Shown piece by piece: positions 1-12,928 of a stretch of DNA of 64,000 bases. The stretch is from Cyprinodon diabolis. Lineage: Eukaryota; Chordata; Actinopteri; Cyprinodontiformes; Cyprinodontidae. Below the pieces are notes generated by a model that did not search any database, was not told where the DNA came from, and saw only the letters and a program-made list of their open reading frames with translations. Within the stretch, counting starts at the first letter, position 1; each line of letters starts with the position of its first letter. The stretch lies in assembly GCA_030533445.1 (NCBI GenBank), contig CM060068.1, positions 14,413,479 through 14,477,478 of the forward strand, given 5' to 3'. The position numbers and the translations under genes were made by a program.

Positions 1-469
1 ATCAGAAAAGCAGCAATCACTGAACAGCTCTGACGACCATCTATTTAAACACCCCTGTACTTCTATCAATAATGTGACAAAACACAAATACACTTCTTCC
101 TACACAATAAGGATGTGTCTGTGAAGAAGGAACATATCTTTTGTCACAAAGGGAATTTCCACCGATGTATATCTGACTGAACACATGACAATGACCCACA
201 AGTAGCCCACAACAGCCGAGAAAAGCTACTGTAACTTAAATCATGAGTTTATTAGTCACTTCCTTTTTCGGCCCATTTGAGCTCTCAGTGCTAACAGACT
301 CATGATGAGACACGTCTGCCAATAGGATAGAATACATCTAAAGTTAGAGCTGAAACCATTAATTGTGATTAATCGAGTATTAAAATATACATCAACTAAT
401 TTAGACTCTAAAACATACCTTTGGCTGACAGAGCAACCCACTTAGAGCAGTAATTAAGCTAAAATTGTA

Positions 470-503
<34 letters not shown>

Positions 504-2013
504 TATGTGTGTGGATTTAGGATGTTGTGTCAACATGCTCAACACGGAACACCTCAAGTAGAAAAGTTTTAGTTTCACTAGGTTTAAATTCTGAAAAAGT
601 TCTTTAAGGATCCTCTTGCTAACCGATTAGCAACTGAACAATTGAAAAATAATTTACAGATTAATCGACTAACAAAATATTTGTTAGTTACAGCCCTAAT
701 CTAAACTTAAATATGAAAGGAGAAGATGGCGTGGGTTGGGTTTTAGATTGCACCATTTCACCACCAACTTTTAAACTAGTTTAAGTCAGGTTTAAAGGAG
801 AACTTTCTGAGGAAGAGGAAGGAGAACTTTGGGAGGGGAAAAAAAGGGTTTGACATTGAGTGTGTGTATGTTTGGTAAAGCTAAGATAAATGAGTAGCTA
901 AGATATCCAGTAAATATCCAAAAAGCATTTCAAACAGATTTTAATTATCAGCCAGATATAATCAAGCATGATACATGTGGTATAGGGGTGGAACGGTTCA
1001 CTCTAAATGCAAAGCGGTCCCATACAGCAGAACTATAAAGTGCTGCTGGCGCGTCTTCCAACTCCTGTTCTTTCCCACTCTCCATTCCAACACAATTCTC
1101 CACAACAACTGATTTTTTTCCCTGCTACACACGGCTAAGCTGCTTCGCTTCTTCTTCTTCTTGTTTACTACTGGTGGTTGGCTTTGGTCGCAGTACCGCC
1201 ACCTTCTGCAAAAAATGCGACTGATCTATTTCTGATTTATTTTTGATCAAATCACAATACGCATTACTTTCAATGAAATGAAGCAACCATTCAAGTTTAA
1301 ACATTCAACAATGTCTCATTGAACAAGAGAAAAATATTTCCTCTTGCAAATGTTTTTGCGCAAAGGTAATGGAGCCTTTTGTACATATCCGAACTCAACA
1401 GGGCGGCTGCGCCGTAGGTGATGAGGTTGGACAAACTTTACATTTTACATTTCGTGTTCTTGTGCTCAAAGCCTATGGAGCCATTTTGTGCCACCAAACT
1501 GACCATGCAGTGAAGACAATCTGCATCGTTTAAACTCATAGACACTTGCTTAAAGTTTGAATTAGGTCTGACAACGCGCTCTTGACTTCTTCTCTGCGCG
1601 CTCAGCTTCATCTCTGCTCTCGCTCGGCTCCACAGGGTTAACTGATGTAATTTTGTTTACTGATGTGTTAGACGCTTCTTCACTGGGCTCATCCACCATT
1701 CTCTGTTTACGGTTCTGACTAGATGGGTGGAGTCCTGTGATTAAACACATGCTGCAGTGTCTTAAAGGGGAAGGAACCAGCCACTAGCACACACAGGCAA
1801 AACAGCAACATTAAGTTTCCCAGGAAAATCTAAGCCTGCTTATAGAGAGTTGAGTGGAGGGAAAAGGCTAAATAGAAAAAGCTGCACAGGGCAACAGGCA
1901 CAGTAACTGTTTAAAGAGGACAGTGAAGCAAATGTAATTGTTGGAGTCTGGATGGTGTGAATATCTGAAATAGTAACACATCCTTTTTATCCATTTCATG
2001 CTGGGTTACTTAC
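1..2013 (-). other. ptpn4: ptpn4 intron following the first coding exon (partial)
   Basis: This lies downstream of the ptpn4 first coding exon on the minus strand and starts with a consensus GTAAGT donor at 2013-2008. The next exon is not in the window. One hAT-type MITE sits at 345-698. The stretch 960-1210 (GGGGTGGAACGG-like end, then a CTT-rich run) resembles another decayed DNA element. A 62-codon minus-strand frame at 1562-1750 has no recognisable domain. I see nothing else in it. Confidence 0.75.
345..698. mobile_element. hAT-type MITE
   Basis: The ends are imperfect inverted repeats. The left end reads TAGAGCTGAAACC followed by ATTAATCGAGTATT; the right end read on the minus strand is TAGGGCTGTAACTAAC followed by TTAGTCGATTAATC. 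These are the ends of an abundant teleost hAT MITE family. Near-identical flanks (TCTAAAGT on the left, TCTAAACT on the right, the latter offset by one base) look like a decayed 8-bp target duplication. The interior has a 19-base A run at 469-487 followed by a (TA)n tract, and no coding sequence. Confidence 0.7.
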
Positions 2014-2151
2014 GTTGACTTTGAACGCCTGCACAGTGTTGTCCAGCAGCAGCACGTTGCACACAACCTGTGTGTGCTGCCTGTCTCGCTCCAGCTCCGT
2101 CGCCCGGACATTGTAGGATCTGCCAGCAGGCAAGCGGAAGCGCGCGCTCAT
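2014..2151 (-). CDS. ptpn4: PTPN4 first coding exon (FERM-PDZ tyrosine phosphatase, N-terminus)
   Basis: This exon encodes the first 46 residues, MSARFRLPAGRSYNVRA... ending ...NTVQAFKVN. It closely matches the N-terminus of vertebrate PTPN4 (about 926 residues in human), which opens the F1 (ubiquitin-like) lobe of the FERM domain. The full protein is a cytoplasmic non-receptor tyrosine phosphatase with FERM, PDZ and PTP domains. The ATG at 2151-2149 is chosen because it aligns with the mammalian start. The acceptor (TTGTTGCAG) puts the exon's 5' edge at 2168, leaving 17 bases of 5' UTR. The donor GTAAGT at 2013 follows a complete Asn codon, so the intron is phase 0. A second AG two bases inside the acceptor (exon from 2166) is possible. 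The PDZ and phosphatase exons lie off the left edge. Teleosts carry two copies of this gene (ptpn4a, ptpn4b); I cannot tell which this is. Confidence 0.96.
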
Positions 2152-3469
2152 CACGCTCCTACCAGGCTCTGCAACAACCAAACACAAGGAAAAATTAAGG
2201 CAATGAACTAGAGAAGCAGAAAAATAGAAACTGCTGAGAGATAAAACTTTGGTCAGATCCAAGACATTCAGGGAGTAAAAAACCTGCACAAACTTTAATA
2301 ATCTTCATTATGTTGCAAAAAAAAAATGCTGAAGAGTGGTTTATGTCGGTGGGTTTATGTCGGTTGTGTTAGTCTTCTCCAAATGCCTCGTTGTAGGAAG
2401 CCAGCCTGTGCAGGCCTGTACAGGTACAGTGAGGAATCAGTGAAGGTGTTTCATCAGAAAAGAATGTCTATAAGAGGCCAAGCTCCAATACTTACAAGGT
2501 TTCAATAAAGGAAAATAAATATTATGCAAAAATGATTTCAAATGTTAGCCATCTTTACATTAGAGGAAATAAAATCAAAAATTTAAATCCTCAAACAAAA
2601 AATAAGGGAAGCAATCCGAACAGAAGACATAATTTTAATCCTTTGCTTTTGGAAATACCCTCCTTCCTTGTACTGGTTAAAGCTTTCCCTGATGTCCTTC
2701 ATAGTACGATTCTAATGTGAAATACCAACTTACAGGAAAACTCTTCGTTTTAGTTCATCAGTTAAATCTATAGAGGCCAAAGGAAAATGTCCCCTCCCTG
2801 AGAGGCTCCACTGGACTGAGGTGTGCTGGCTGCTGAGCCCAAATGGACCTGGTCAGGTAGGCTGTGCTTTAAACATATTAAATGAAGGAGCAGACAGTCA
2901 TACATCATTAAGCCAGCACCACCATCAGCTTAACCCATTAGTACAGAGCAAATGTTGAAGTTAGTAATAGGGACCACTTTCCATCATACTGCTTCATTTC
3001 ACCTCTATCCTCCCTTTCTGCAGTATTTGTTCAACCCCTAATTTTACATTTTCTCTGCTTTTTCTCACCATAGTTGCTTGATGTAGTCGGTTTCTGATAG
3101 CTTTGACACCTCACAGGAGAGAAACATCAGCTAAAATGCTCCAATCAACACCTTAGATTGTAGATGATGGAATGTAGTGAGTTTATATGAATTAAAGATT
3201 CATTTTTGCTTGTGAAGCCTTTAGAGCGACAACAGGAGTGGCTCCCCTTGCTGTCTCAAGTTCAGAAGTGTTCTACAGCTGTGAGGATGACAGCTTTAGC
3301 TGGTCTAAACTGCCTAGCATCTCTTTCTTGAATATATTTTCACACACCTGTTTCGCTGAATGGTTATATTTATTTAAGTATATTCTCATGCATAAAATCC
3401 AAGCAGCCAGCAGTTTCTAAAATAAACTGATATAAAAGGGAAAATGTAAACAATGCATTATAACTTTAA

Positions 3470-4420
3470 TTAAATCAAACTTTTGTGAAATCAAACAGTC
3501 CACTTAGGAAGCAACACTTATTGACAATCAATTTCACATGCTATTGTGCAAATGGAATAGACAACAGGTGGAGATGACGATTAGATACACTCAATACAGG
3601 AGTGGTGATGTTTTGGTCACTTTTGAATGTTGTTCATGCTTTCATGGTAGCATAAGACAGACTCTACAACCCACACAAGTAGTGCAGCTCATCTAGAATG
3701 ACACATCACTATGAGCTGTGGCAAGAAGGTTTACTGTGTCTGTCAGCGTAGTGTCCAGAGGCTGGAGGCACTACCACGAGACAGGCTAGTACACCACAGG
3801 ACGTCGAGGAAGCCATAGGAGGGCAACAACCAAGCAGAAGGACTACTACCTCCACATTTTACATTTGACACAAGGAGGAGCAGGAGGAGCACTGCCAGAG
3901 CCCTGAAAAATGACCACCAACATGCCACAAATTTGCATGTCGGCAAAATATGTGAAACTCCATGAGGATGGCATGAGGGCCAAATATTGACAGATGAGGG
4001 TTGTGCTTACAGCCCAACATAGGCTTGGCATTTTCCAGAGAACACTTGGATTGGCAAATTCATCATTGTTGCCCTGTGCTCTTCACAGAGGAAAGCAGGT
4101 TCACATAGAGCACATATGACAAATGTGACAGAGTCTGGTCACACCATGAAGAGCGATTTGCTGCCTGCAACATCCTCCAGAATGACCGGTTTGGCAGTGG
4201 GTCAGTAATGGTGTAGGATGGGATTTCTTTGGTTGGCCCTGGGTTCCTCCAAATGCAGGACAATGCTAGACCTCATGCGGCTGAGTGTGTCAGCAGTTCC
4301 TGCAAGATGAAGGCATTGAAGCTACGGACTGGTCCATCATTCCTCAGACCTGAATTTGATTTAGAGCACCTGGGACATCATGTCTCAATCCATCCACAGA
4401 AGTCAGGTGTATGACCAATA
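3470..4420 (+). mobile_element. Decayed Tc1-like element (plus strand)
   Basis: A heavily mutated Tc1-type transposase runs on the plus strand through many stops and frameshifts. Recognisable pieces are an ACTGCCAGAGCC region, a CCTGTGCTCTTCACAGAG block (position of the first catalytic Asp), FLQMQDNARPHA near 4247-4280 (second Asp), and DLEHLGHH near 4358-4381 (in place of the family's NPIEHIWD). The 5' leader near 3490-3560 (TCCACTTAGGAAGCAACAC, then ACATGCTATTGTGCAAATGG) is typical of a widespread teleost Tc1 family. Internal deletions are present and no terminal repeats remain. It is dead and older than the Tc1 copies at 49 and 57 kb, from which it clearly differs. Confidence 0.75.
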
Positions 4421-4429
4421 ATAACCCTG

Positions 4430-7400
4430 CCATGTTCATCTCTTCTTCCTGAGCCCCTCTGAAAATCAGTTTGATCTCATATGTACATGCAGATTAGTGA
4501 TTGGCTAGTATGCAATTAGTGTTGGCAGGTGAATCTAATAAGTGGCTGATGTATATATTGTCATAAAAAAAGATAAAATACCTTAAAGCCATTTTTTGTT
4601 TTTGAATTACCAGGATGAAACATTAAAAACAATGGACATTTAAGTAAATTCAGTCAAACTTAGTAAAGCCATCAAAAACAATCCAATGTAAGCCAGTTAA
4701 GTTATTGAAACTCAAAGTAGTACTAATTCTAGAAACACTGTTAAAACTGAAACGGCTATGATTGTAATGATGGCAATAGTGTCTCATTTTTTCATTACCG
4801 CAGGATTGGCAAATCAAAGTTACTTCATTTCCTCCATTGTGAAATTAATCTCTCCACAACTGACTGTATGACTCATCTCAACTAAGAGCAAACTGACCAC
4901 AAGGACTTAATCCCAGTCCGTATATATTTACCCACAATGCTGAGCCTTATTCTGATATTTATTGTCAATCAGAGCCAAGAGTAAATATGATCACTAATTA
5001 CTCGCCCATACCTGTTTATCACGTGAAGACCATTTCTGTCCTCTGGACAGGAAGCATAATGACTCTAGAGGGGAATCATTGCTAAAAGGGTGGGCTGAAC
5101 ATATTTCTATTTTAATAAACAATGAAATTAAAGGGATCACTTTAAATGTGCAACCAACCTCCCATCAATTGCCTGATTACATAAACACAAAACATTTGTA
5201 CAGAGTGTATTTCCTTGTAGACTTTCTGTTATTTTGTCAATATTGCCTTACTTTTTTGAAAAGCAAGGCAGGTGAATGACGAGCTTAATATCACTGTTTT
5301 GAAGTTGAGGCCATGTCAAAGAATTGCTAGCCTTGGTCTCTCAGAGAGAGTAAAACAAACACAGACACTGAAGATTTTCTTGCCTTATTCAGCTGCATTT
5401 CTCTACTACACTGCATTATAGAACAAGGACCAACTGGAGCTGATTTGAGCCTTTTTTCCTTGGAATATTGTATTTAGTTGAGAACATGTTAAGTATCAGG
5501 TGACCACTCAGGTGACACTAATTTAGTTTTAGACTCAGCTGTCCAAATATCATTTCAAAACCCCTGGTATTTGCCCAATTATTGCCCTGAGAAGGGCTGC
5601 CAATAGGGTGAGAGTTGAACTGAAGAAGAATATCAGAGAATATTGACAAAAATCTCTGAACCTTGCAGGAAAATGTTTTACGTATTACTTAAAACCCAAG
5701 TGGAATACCATTAGCAAAAAAAGCAGCATCGAGCATAACAAAATGGCCACTGTATAAGAAAGACAGATAATATGGAGATTATTTCTCCTTTCTTTATACT
5801 TTTTTATACTGGAAATGTTAACTCACCCGAAACTACTTTATTATAACCAATGTAAATAATAGAATATTGGTGCTGTGGAATGACTTAAGGGATTTTTTTT
5901 ATTCTAAGAATCAAATGCAGGGCTAACTTTATTTTTTTGTTTAGATTTTAGTTTAGATTATTTAATTATAATTACACAAACATGACCAATACGAATCTGG
6001 AAAACGCCACTTCTGGTAGTAGCAGAACACCTCACCAGCTTTCAGAGGAAAATCTCACATGGTTAATCCTACTGCGGAAAACAGCAAATGCTTTCTACAG
6101 ATCGGTGTGATAGACATAATATTTCTATGATGTCATCAAGTGATAAATAGATGAAAGGATGAGATTCATCACCATTTATCTGATTCATAACAGCAGATGA
6201 TAGAGCTTGCCACCTCCATTTGGAATGGGTATATAATATTGGCTCACATCACGTTATGAGTTTGTGACTGGCAAGATGATCAGGTTTTAATGTCGTTCTC
6301 CCGCCCGCCAAAAGAATGATCACAAATATACAATCTGGCACTCGCAAATGCAGAAGTAAAGACACAAGCCCACGAACAGGTGCATGTGTACCAAGAAAAG
6401 GCGGGCCTGGGCAGCGCCGCCGTTAGCGGGGTGGTCGGCTCAGCAGAGATGAAGCCATGCAGAAGGAAGAACAGAGAAACACTCACCATGACGAAGAGCT
6501 GAGAGACTCATGGATGGCAGAGTCGGAAAAATCCAACACTTTGTGATTTTATCTGATCAAAGTTCCACAGTGTGAACCAAAATCAGAATAATTACCCTTT
6601 TTTTATTAGCTCCTGTGGAAATGCTGACTGTCTCTGCGTGGTTTTATGATGTTACTTTTATTTGTGCTCTTTTAGTGGTCTGACTGTTTCCTGTTGTCTA
6701 ACAGTAATCAGCCTTTCTCATCTTAAACCCCTGCAGTAAATGTTTCCGAAGCACCGACAGCATCTGAGCACAATGAAGCTGAGAGTAAACTAATGTCTGG
6801 GTTTGGAGAGTAGCATAGATCCCACCTCAAAAAATATACAAACTAGTAAATATTTAGCAACCAAAACCATAAGTGCTGACCACCTCATCTCTTTGAGTGA
6901 TATTTAATGGAGGAGCTAGACCAAGCATTGGACTTTTCATTTTTAATCTGTAAATAAAATGTATATTACTGTGTTCTTATTACACAGGAACCAAATGGGG
7001 AATTATAATTGCATTAGGTTTAATCTGTAGTGTTAGCGTCTTAAAAATAAAAGGTTAGAGGCAGCAAAATTCTTAAACGGGTCTAGTATGTCTTTAAAAC
7101 ATGGTTATATCTGTGCGTCTTTGCATTTTTGTTGGAGTGCATGAATATCATAAGCACTGTGTTTTCCTTAGCTCAGGATGAGCCATTTATATCTGAAGTT
7201 GCTACAGGCCTTTTCTGCCAAGTTGCATCATTGTGCAACTGAAGTGGTGCAAAATAAATGGGACAAACTAACAGCAGTGGCTGTTCACGGGGCTGTGTTT
7301 GGAACTAGAGGGGGATGTGGGTTTTAGTCCTTAATGGGTCCAAGTTCTTCACTGAGTTTTATCTAAATGTAGAAAATTACCCAAAAAAATATAACTGCAT

Positions 7401-8607
7401 CAAACAAATCATGACACTGGAAGTGAGGAAAAGTGGTTACAATTTCCGAACTTAAATAAAACGTGTCACAGGGTTTATCAGGACAAAGTTCTGTGCTTTT
7501 CTTCCAGCTTTATATTTAAATCCAAAATTTCCCCATGGGTCAGACTTTAAATATGAAACCAGCAAGAAGTAACAAGGTATATTGGCCCAGCCTCAAAGGG
7601 ACCAATAATAAACAAACAGAAGTACAGGGAGTAAACAAGGACACAGGGGGGTGGATAGATTGATATTCATAAAGTCCTCAAATTGGGTATGTAAAAAAAT
7701 AATTGAGTTATAATTAATGGTGTATTAGATTGAAATCTGTTACATCCAATTAACTGATAATGCCTGAACTGATTTTTATCCTTCTGCCACAGTTTAGTGG
7801 TTTTTGCAGGACACGTGATGCTGGAGCTGAGGCTTGGCTATACCAGAAGAATGAATAGATCAAGCGTCCAGTTTGGGATTAGTTACACCGTATAATGGTG
7901 ACGAGGATGCAGAATAAACTTTGAGGTGTTTTTTATTAATAATACAGTCCTTAAAGTCCTTAAGTTATCACCTAAATAGCACCCATTGAGCTGTGCTGCA
8001 TGGTGGAGCAGCTCAACTTCACAGCTGTGCTTGAAAGGTGAGGATATGATGATAGAAGACTGACGGGAATTACACTAAACATTTGTAGCAATAGAGAAGA
8101 CAATAAAAAGCATGTGAGACAGAGAAGAATTTGTGAATGAATGCACTTCATGGAGTTTTAGCATTCCTCTGAGGAACAAACACAAGCCATTTAAAAGCAC
8201 CGCTAAGAAGAATAAATCTCTCCCAGCTCTGATGCTTGACTGCATTAAAAGTAGATAAATATACCATAGTTAGCATCTGATTAATTGAAACAAAGTGGTA
8301 AATAGGCTGACAATATGTTAGAGTTACATACCCTTATTGCAATAATAGTTTTAATCATTAGTGTTTCATGTGTTTTATTGATATGTTTTCTATTCTGCAA
8401 TCTGATAGGTTCCTGTTTCATATATTATATAGTTTAATAATGTGTAAGAACACAGGTTTTTCTTTATTCAGTCACAATTCAGTAGAGCTGGAACAAAAAA
8501 TTGGTAAAATATAACAATGTACTTTTTTTAATTAACCATACTGTAAAAACCTAAATATTTAGCCTTTCATGATATGATACAAAAAAAACTTATCAGTTGA
8601 ATGCGAG
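4430..8607. other. Intronic stretch without recognised features
   Basis: AT-rich intronic DNA. I see no exon, terminal inverted repeat or coding homology. The short open frames here, such as 5079-5279 and 6280-6489, have no recognisable domain. Confidence 0.5.
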
Positions 8608-8611
8608 TTAA

Positions 8612-9113
8612 AGCTACAGTGTGTAACTTTTAGCGACATCTAGCGGTCAGACTGCAGCAACATGAACATCTCCCCCCCACCGCTTCTCCCCCCCAACAGT
8701 ACGGCGAGCGTTACGGGACAAAATGTCTTCCATGACGTCCGCATCACCTACCTTCTCAAGTGATGAGGTTTGTTTACATAGATAATTTTACAGATAGTAT
8801 TTCATTAGTCTGTGTAGGGTATAGATTTCATGTAGACTTAAGATAATAAATATACCCGTTATTTTTTCTACATCGTTGTGATGTTTTGGCGATCTCGCAA
8901 TCGCTAGTTTGTTGGCTCTGCGCTGCCGTAGCGCAAAGATGTCTGCTTCCATGGCTGCGAGACCCGCTCTTATGTAATTATAAATAACGAATTCTAAGGC
9001 AACGCAAATATTAAGGTTAAGAGGCTGAGCTCGTAGATGATGATAAATAACAGATATGTATAATATATTACATTTCTGACTGTATATCCCTGTAATTATT
9101 ACACACTGTAGCT
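8612..9113. mobile_element. TTAA-flanked MITE (piggyBac/Kolobok-type target)
   Basis: A TTAA is present immediately outside each end (8608-8611 and 9114-9117). The termini are perfect inverted repeats of AGCTACAGTGTGTAA (15 bp). Just inside the left end is the block TTTTAGCGACATCTAGCGG. There is no coding sequence. A TTAA duplication is characteristic of the piggyBac and Kolobok superfamilies. The 502-bp length and lack of a transposase make it non-autonomous. The TTTTAGCGACAT motif recurs near the right end of the TTAA-flanked element at 35938-36813. Confidence 0.85.
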
Positions 9114-9117
9114 TTAA

Positions 9118-11704
9118 GTAATCAACTTTAGATTAATTTATAAATCAATAATTTGCATCCCTACAGCAAATACAAATGACTATTAAAAGATATCCAGTCT
9201 GTTTTTGTTGCTATATTTGATGCTATGCAAACTGAGCTGATGCCATGAGCATTGTGTCATAGTGTATGAAAGGAGTCAGACACTGGATGCTGTGGTAGTG
9301 GAAAAAGTTTCAGTCTGTTCATACAGTTGAATAGTCCAATTATCAGGCTTTATCAAGCAATTTACCCAGAAAACTGAAATAAATGACATCAAGACATTGA
9401 AATACTCAGAAAGATCCATATTTAAGATCTTTTTCAATTGGATGTTTGTAAATATACACCGCCCTGGGCAAAATCTGAAAAAAATATATATTTTCATCCT
9501 TTTCTCACTAGGCAGCGTTTATTTATTGGCTTTTATAATCTCCTAAATTCTTTGAAATTTATACACCTAGAGGAAAATAACATATGGTAACAACTCAACA
9601 ATAGAGAGCTTTTCACCCTTTGTTCAAACAAATGCTTACTGCAGCTATTTTGTTGTTTTCCTCAATTGTCTTTATCCCTGATTCGTGCTATTGTAGCATT
9701 CTCAATTGTATTTCAATATACAGACAATGTTCCATAAATTTCTGCACTGCTGTGTTCTTTTCAGCTTTGCTCTGCTAAGCTGGACAGGACGGCCACGCTC
9801 CCCTGAGAGAAGCCTCCGGAACTCCGGAAGCATGCTGCCATTATTACTTCCTGCAGTCAGCAGAGCACACAAACATGCAGCACTGCATCTGTGTCTACCT
9901 AAATGTGTGTGTTTGCACTATAAGGGCCCTTGACCCTAAAGCTTTCCTCACCGGTGAGCTCCTCTAAACTTATGGCTAATGCAGATGGCCTTGCAGCCTT
10001 CCTGTCATCTCAAAGCAGGACACACTCTTCAAACGGTGCAATCGTTAAACAATCTTATCTTGGCATATAACACGGATGTTAACTTGTGTTATTCAACTTA
10101 AATAGCAAGCATTCAAACACATCAGTAACCAAACCATGGGTTGACCAATAGTCTGCATTTCTGTCTGCACAACAAACATCTTAAAATGCCGTGCAACACA
10201 ACAGTCTTGGTAGAAATGTAGCCTGGGGGCGCCCTGTACGGTTCTATTATTGCTCCAATTTTTTCAAAGTAACTCAGAGACATGCATGCAAATGCTCTTT
10301 CCTTTCCTCAGTTTCTGTGGAACATCTGAAGTAAGACATTTAGAAAACCCACAGGATTTGGTGTATAGAGCTGTTCTGCAGTGTTCCACAGAGCAAAAAC
10401 TGGGCCAGAAGCAAACAGGTGGTCAATTACAGATGGTAGCCAGTCTGCACTGCAGGAATGATTCGGTCAATAATAGAAAATGTCATAACCATCTATCTCC
10501 CTGTTATCATCTTTGAGTGACATAGTTTTAGGCTTAAAATTTTTAATAGACCAAATGAAAATGCTCATCACTATACTGAACAGTAACGTTTACGTTTAAA
10601 TACAATCCTTTTCAGCTTTATTTTTGCTTCCTTTCACAAAGACAAAGTCATCAGCATACAAAGACAGGCTGCTCTCTCAGCTTCTTCTAGTCATAAACAA
10701 CAATTAAAACTCAACACCACATCATGGGACCAAAGGAGTCATCAGGTTTTGAATAAAACCACACAAAGATTGTCTCAGGGTGTTTTTGCCCTTAAACCCA
10801 GAGCCTGACACACAGCCAGTCTGTAATTGAACCCACAATGCCAGTTAAAACCCTTTGACATGTTTGTCGACACAGAGCTGCTAGTACCTTGCTTGTTGTG
10901 TATCCGTTAAACTTCTTGTTCAGACTGGGGGTACCCTAAACATGATAAAGTGGCAAAAAATAATAATAAATAAAAAGCAAATGCATTGTAAATGCTCTCC
11001 CAGAGTGTGAAAGTTTGAAGCTACCCCAAGTGGACAGGCTACAAACTGGCAGGTTTGGGCCACCATTTTAACAGCCCTGCTCGCACTAACCAGACATCAA
11101 CCATCTCAGACTTCAGAGTTGTGGTTGTGGATCAGAAGTTATTTGGATTGTTGTGCATTTAATACCAACATCTTTTGCTCCTCTACTGCGACAAAGAATT
11201 CATATTGGAGCTCCGTCGGAAAAGTTGTTCCCTAAATGCATTAAGTTTCTCCTGGTTGAGGTTTGAATTATACTCTAACCAGTTTTGCTGATAATTCTGG
11301 ATAATGATCTTCGTTTCCCTACAACACTTCCTGCAAGTTTTGCCACACAGATATGGAGAAAGTGTTAAGTACTAAAACACCTTTTATTGCTCCAAGATAA
11401 AAAAAAATAAAAATTTGGTGCCAATAGCCGTGTCAGTTCCATGAGGACACTGCTTCAGTCTGTTTTGTGTAACGCACTGATGATTTAATTTAACTATTCC
11501 TTTTCCAGGGCAGAAAAAGAATAGGTAATCCACAAAGCTCTAAGTTAAAAACCAACTTCCTTAAGTAAATCTTGACTTTCATAGCTAAAAACTGTACCAA
11601 AGCGAGGTAGTTGGTGCCTCTTACTTCAAAAACCCATCCCAGTTAGCTTTAGAAAAGCTAAAGCAAAAGTATTTGCCAATACCACAAGAAAATACAGTCT
11701 GTGG
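9118..11704. other. Intronic stretch without recognised features
   Basis: Ordinary AT-rich intron. Open frames at 9706-9933 and 10250-10516 show no domain and no splice-site context suggesting an exon. Confidence 0.5.
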
Positions 11705-12072
11705 TAGAGATCGACTGAACCTTTTTGGGGTTTTTTTAAGGCCGATGTTAATGCCTATTATTTTAACATCAAGCTAACTGATCTCCGATATGTAATGCAG
11801 ATTTTTTTGCAGATTCTTTAGGGCGAATTTTGCTCCCTCTTCCTCCATTCCCATAATAAAAATGAACAAATGTTACACGAGTCTCAATTTAAGCAAAAGG
11901 AAACCTTCCAATAAAAGAAAGCATTAACAATGGAAAGCAAATGGAGAGAGCAAAAATGTATGTGCTCCACATGATCTCAGGGCATGGGTGCTGAATGCTC
12001 CAGTGAAGTGGCAAATACTGGTACATGAAAAAAATGCTAATATCAGCCGGCCAATGTATCAGTAAATCTCTA
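11705..12072. mobile_element. hAT-type MITE, degraded
   Basis: The left end TAGAGATCGACTGAACC and the right end (minus-strand reading TAGAGATTTACTGATAC) are imperfect inverted repeats, followed inside by GGCCGATGTTAATGCC and the matching GGCCGGCTGATATTAGC. These are the ends of a common teleost hAT MITE. No convincing target duplication remains, so the copy is old. It has no coding sequence. Confidence 0.6.
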
Positions 12073-12928
12073 GTCCACCTGCACCTATAGGTGGTTCAAA
12101 TATGGCAATAAAAGGAGAATATAATAAAAGTCCTTACAGTCTTGAAAGCAGCTAGAATGCATGGAAAGGTTGCAAAAAACACAGTTAATAGCTCCCTTGC
12201 TGAGGCAGCCACATTGAAAATAATTCATTTATTATTGACAACACAAAATTGCATTATTATCAAGCACTGTGAAATGAAAAAAAATAATGGTGGCAGACCA
12301 AAAAGCCAAAGAATCAACATAAAGAGCCACAGCTTCTAAATTACAGCATGCGTCAATAGTATATATGAAAATCACATAATCTACTTATTTCATTTAGACT
12401 TAAGAGTTTTTTTCATAATGTGATATATTCTGCATCTTTTGTTATCTAATAACAATATTGGTCATATTGATAGCATTTTACACTTGCAGGGCTGTCAATG
12501 AACACCATTTAAAAAAACCACCTCATCCCTCCGTAGAAATATAAAGACTTAACTGTCGGTATGGTTTGTAGGTCGATTATGCAAATAGCAGCTATCTTTG
12601 CCAAGGAGCAGGCATTTAGCTGTGCACGCAAACACACACAGCCATTCATGAAACCTAACACCTGTCAAAGAGGATTCCTGTTGAATCGACGATGCAGATG
12701 ATTGAGACTCGTAGTAGCTCTATTCAGCTAACTCTGGAACCCGGCCCCGATTTAGCCTCCTTAAGATGCATCTCACAGGTTCAGGCTTCTGACCGTCACA
12801 AGAGGTTTATTATGTGTATCCAGATCATAGTCGTCTCCCTGCCAGTGTTATTGTTCATCTTAACCATGTTCTGATCTAATGAGCACCTATTCTTTGGTCC
12901 CATCCCCCCTTTCATTCTTCACCTTGCT

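Noticed and set aside
1562..1750. 62-codon minus-strand frame (MCLITGLHPSSQNRKQRMVDE...) as an exon of ptpn4
   Set aside because: It does not match the PTPN4 FERM sequence that should follow the first exon and lacks paired splice signals.
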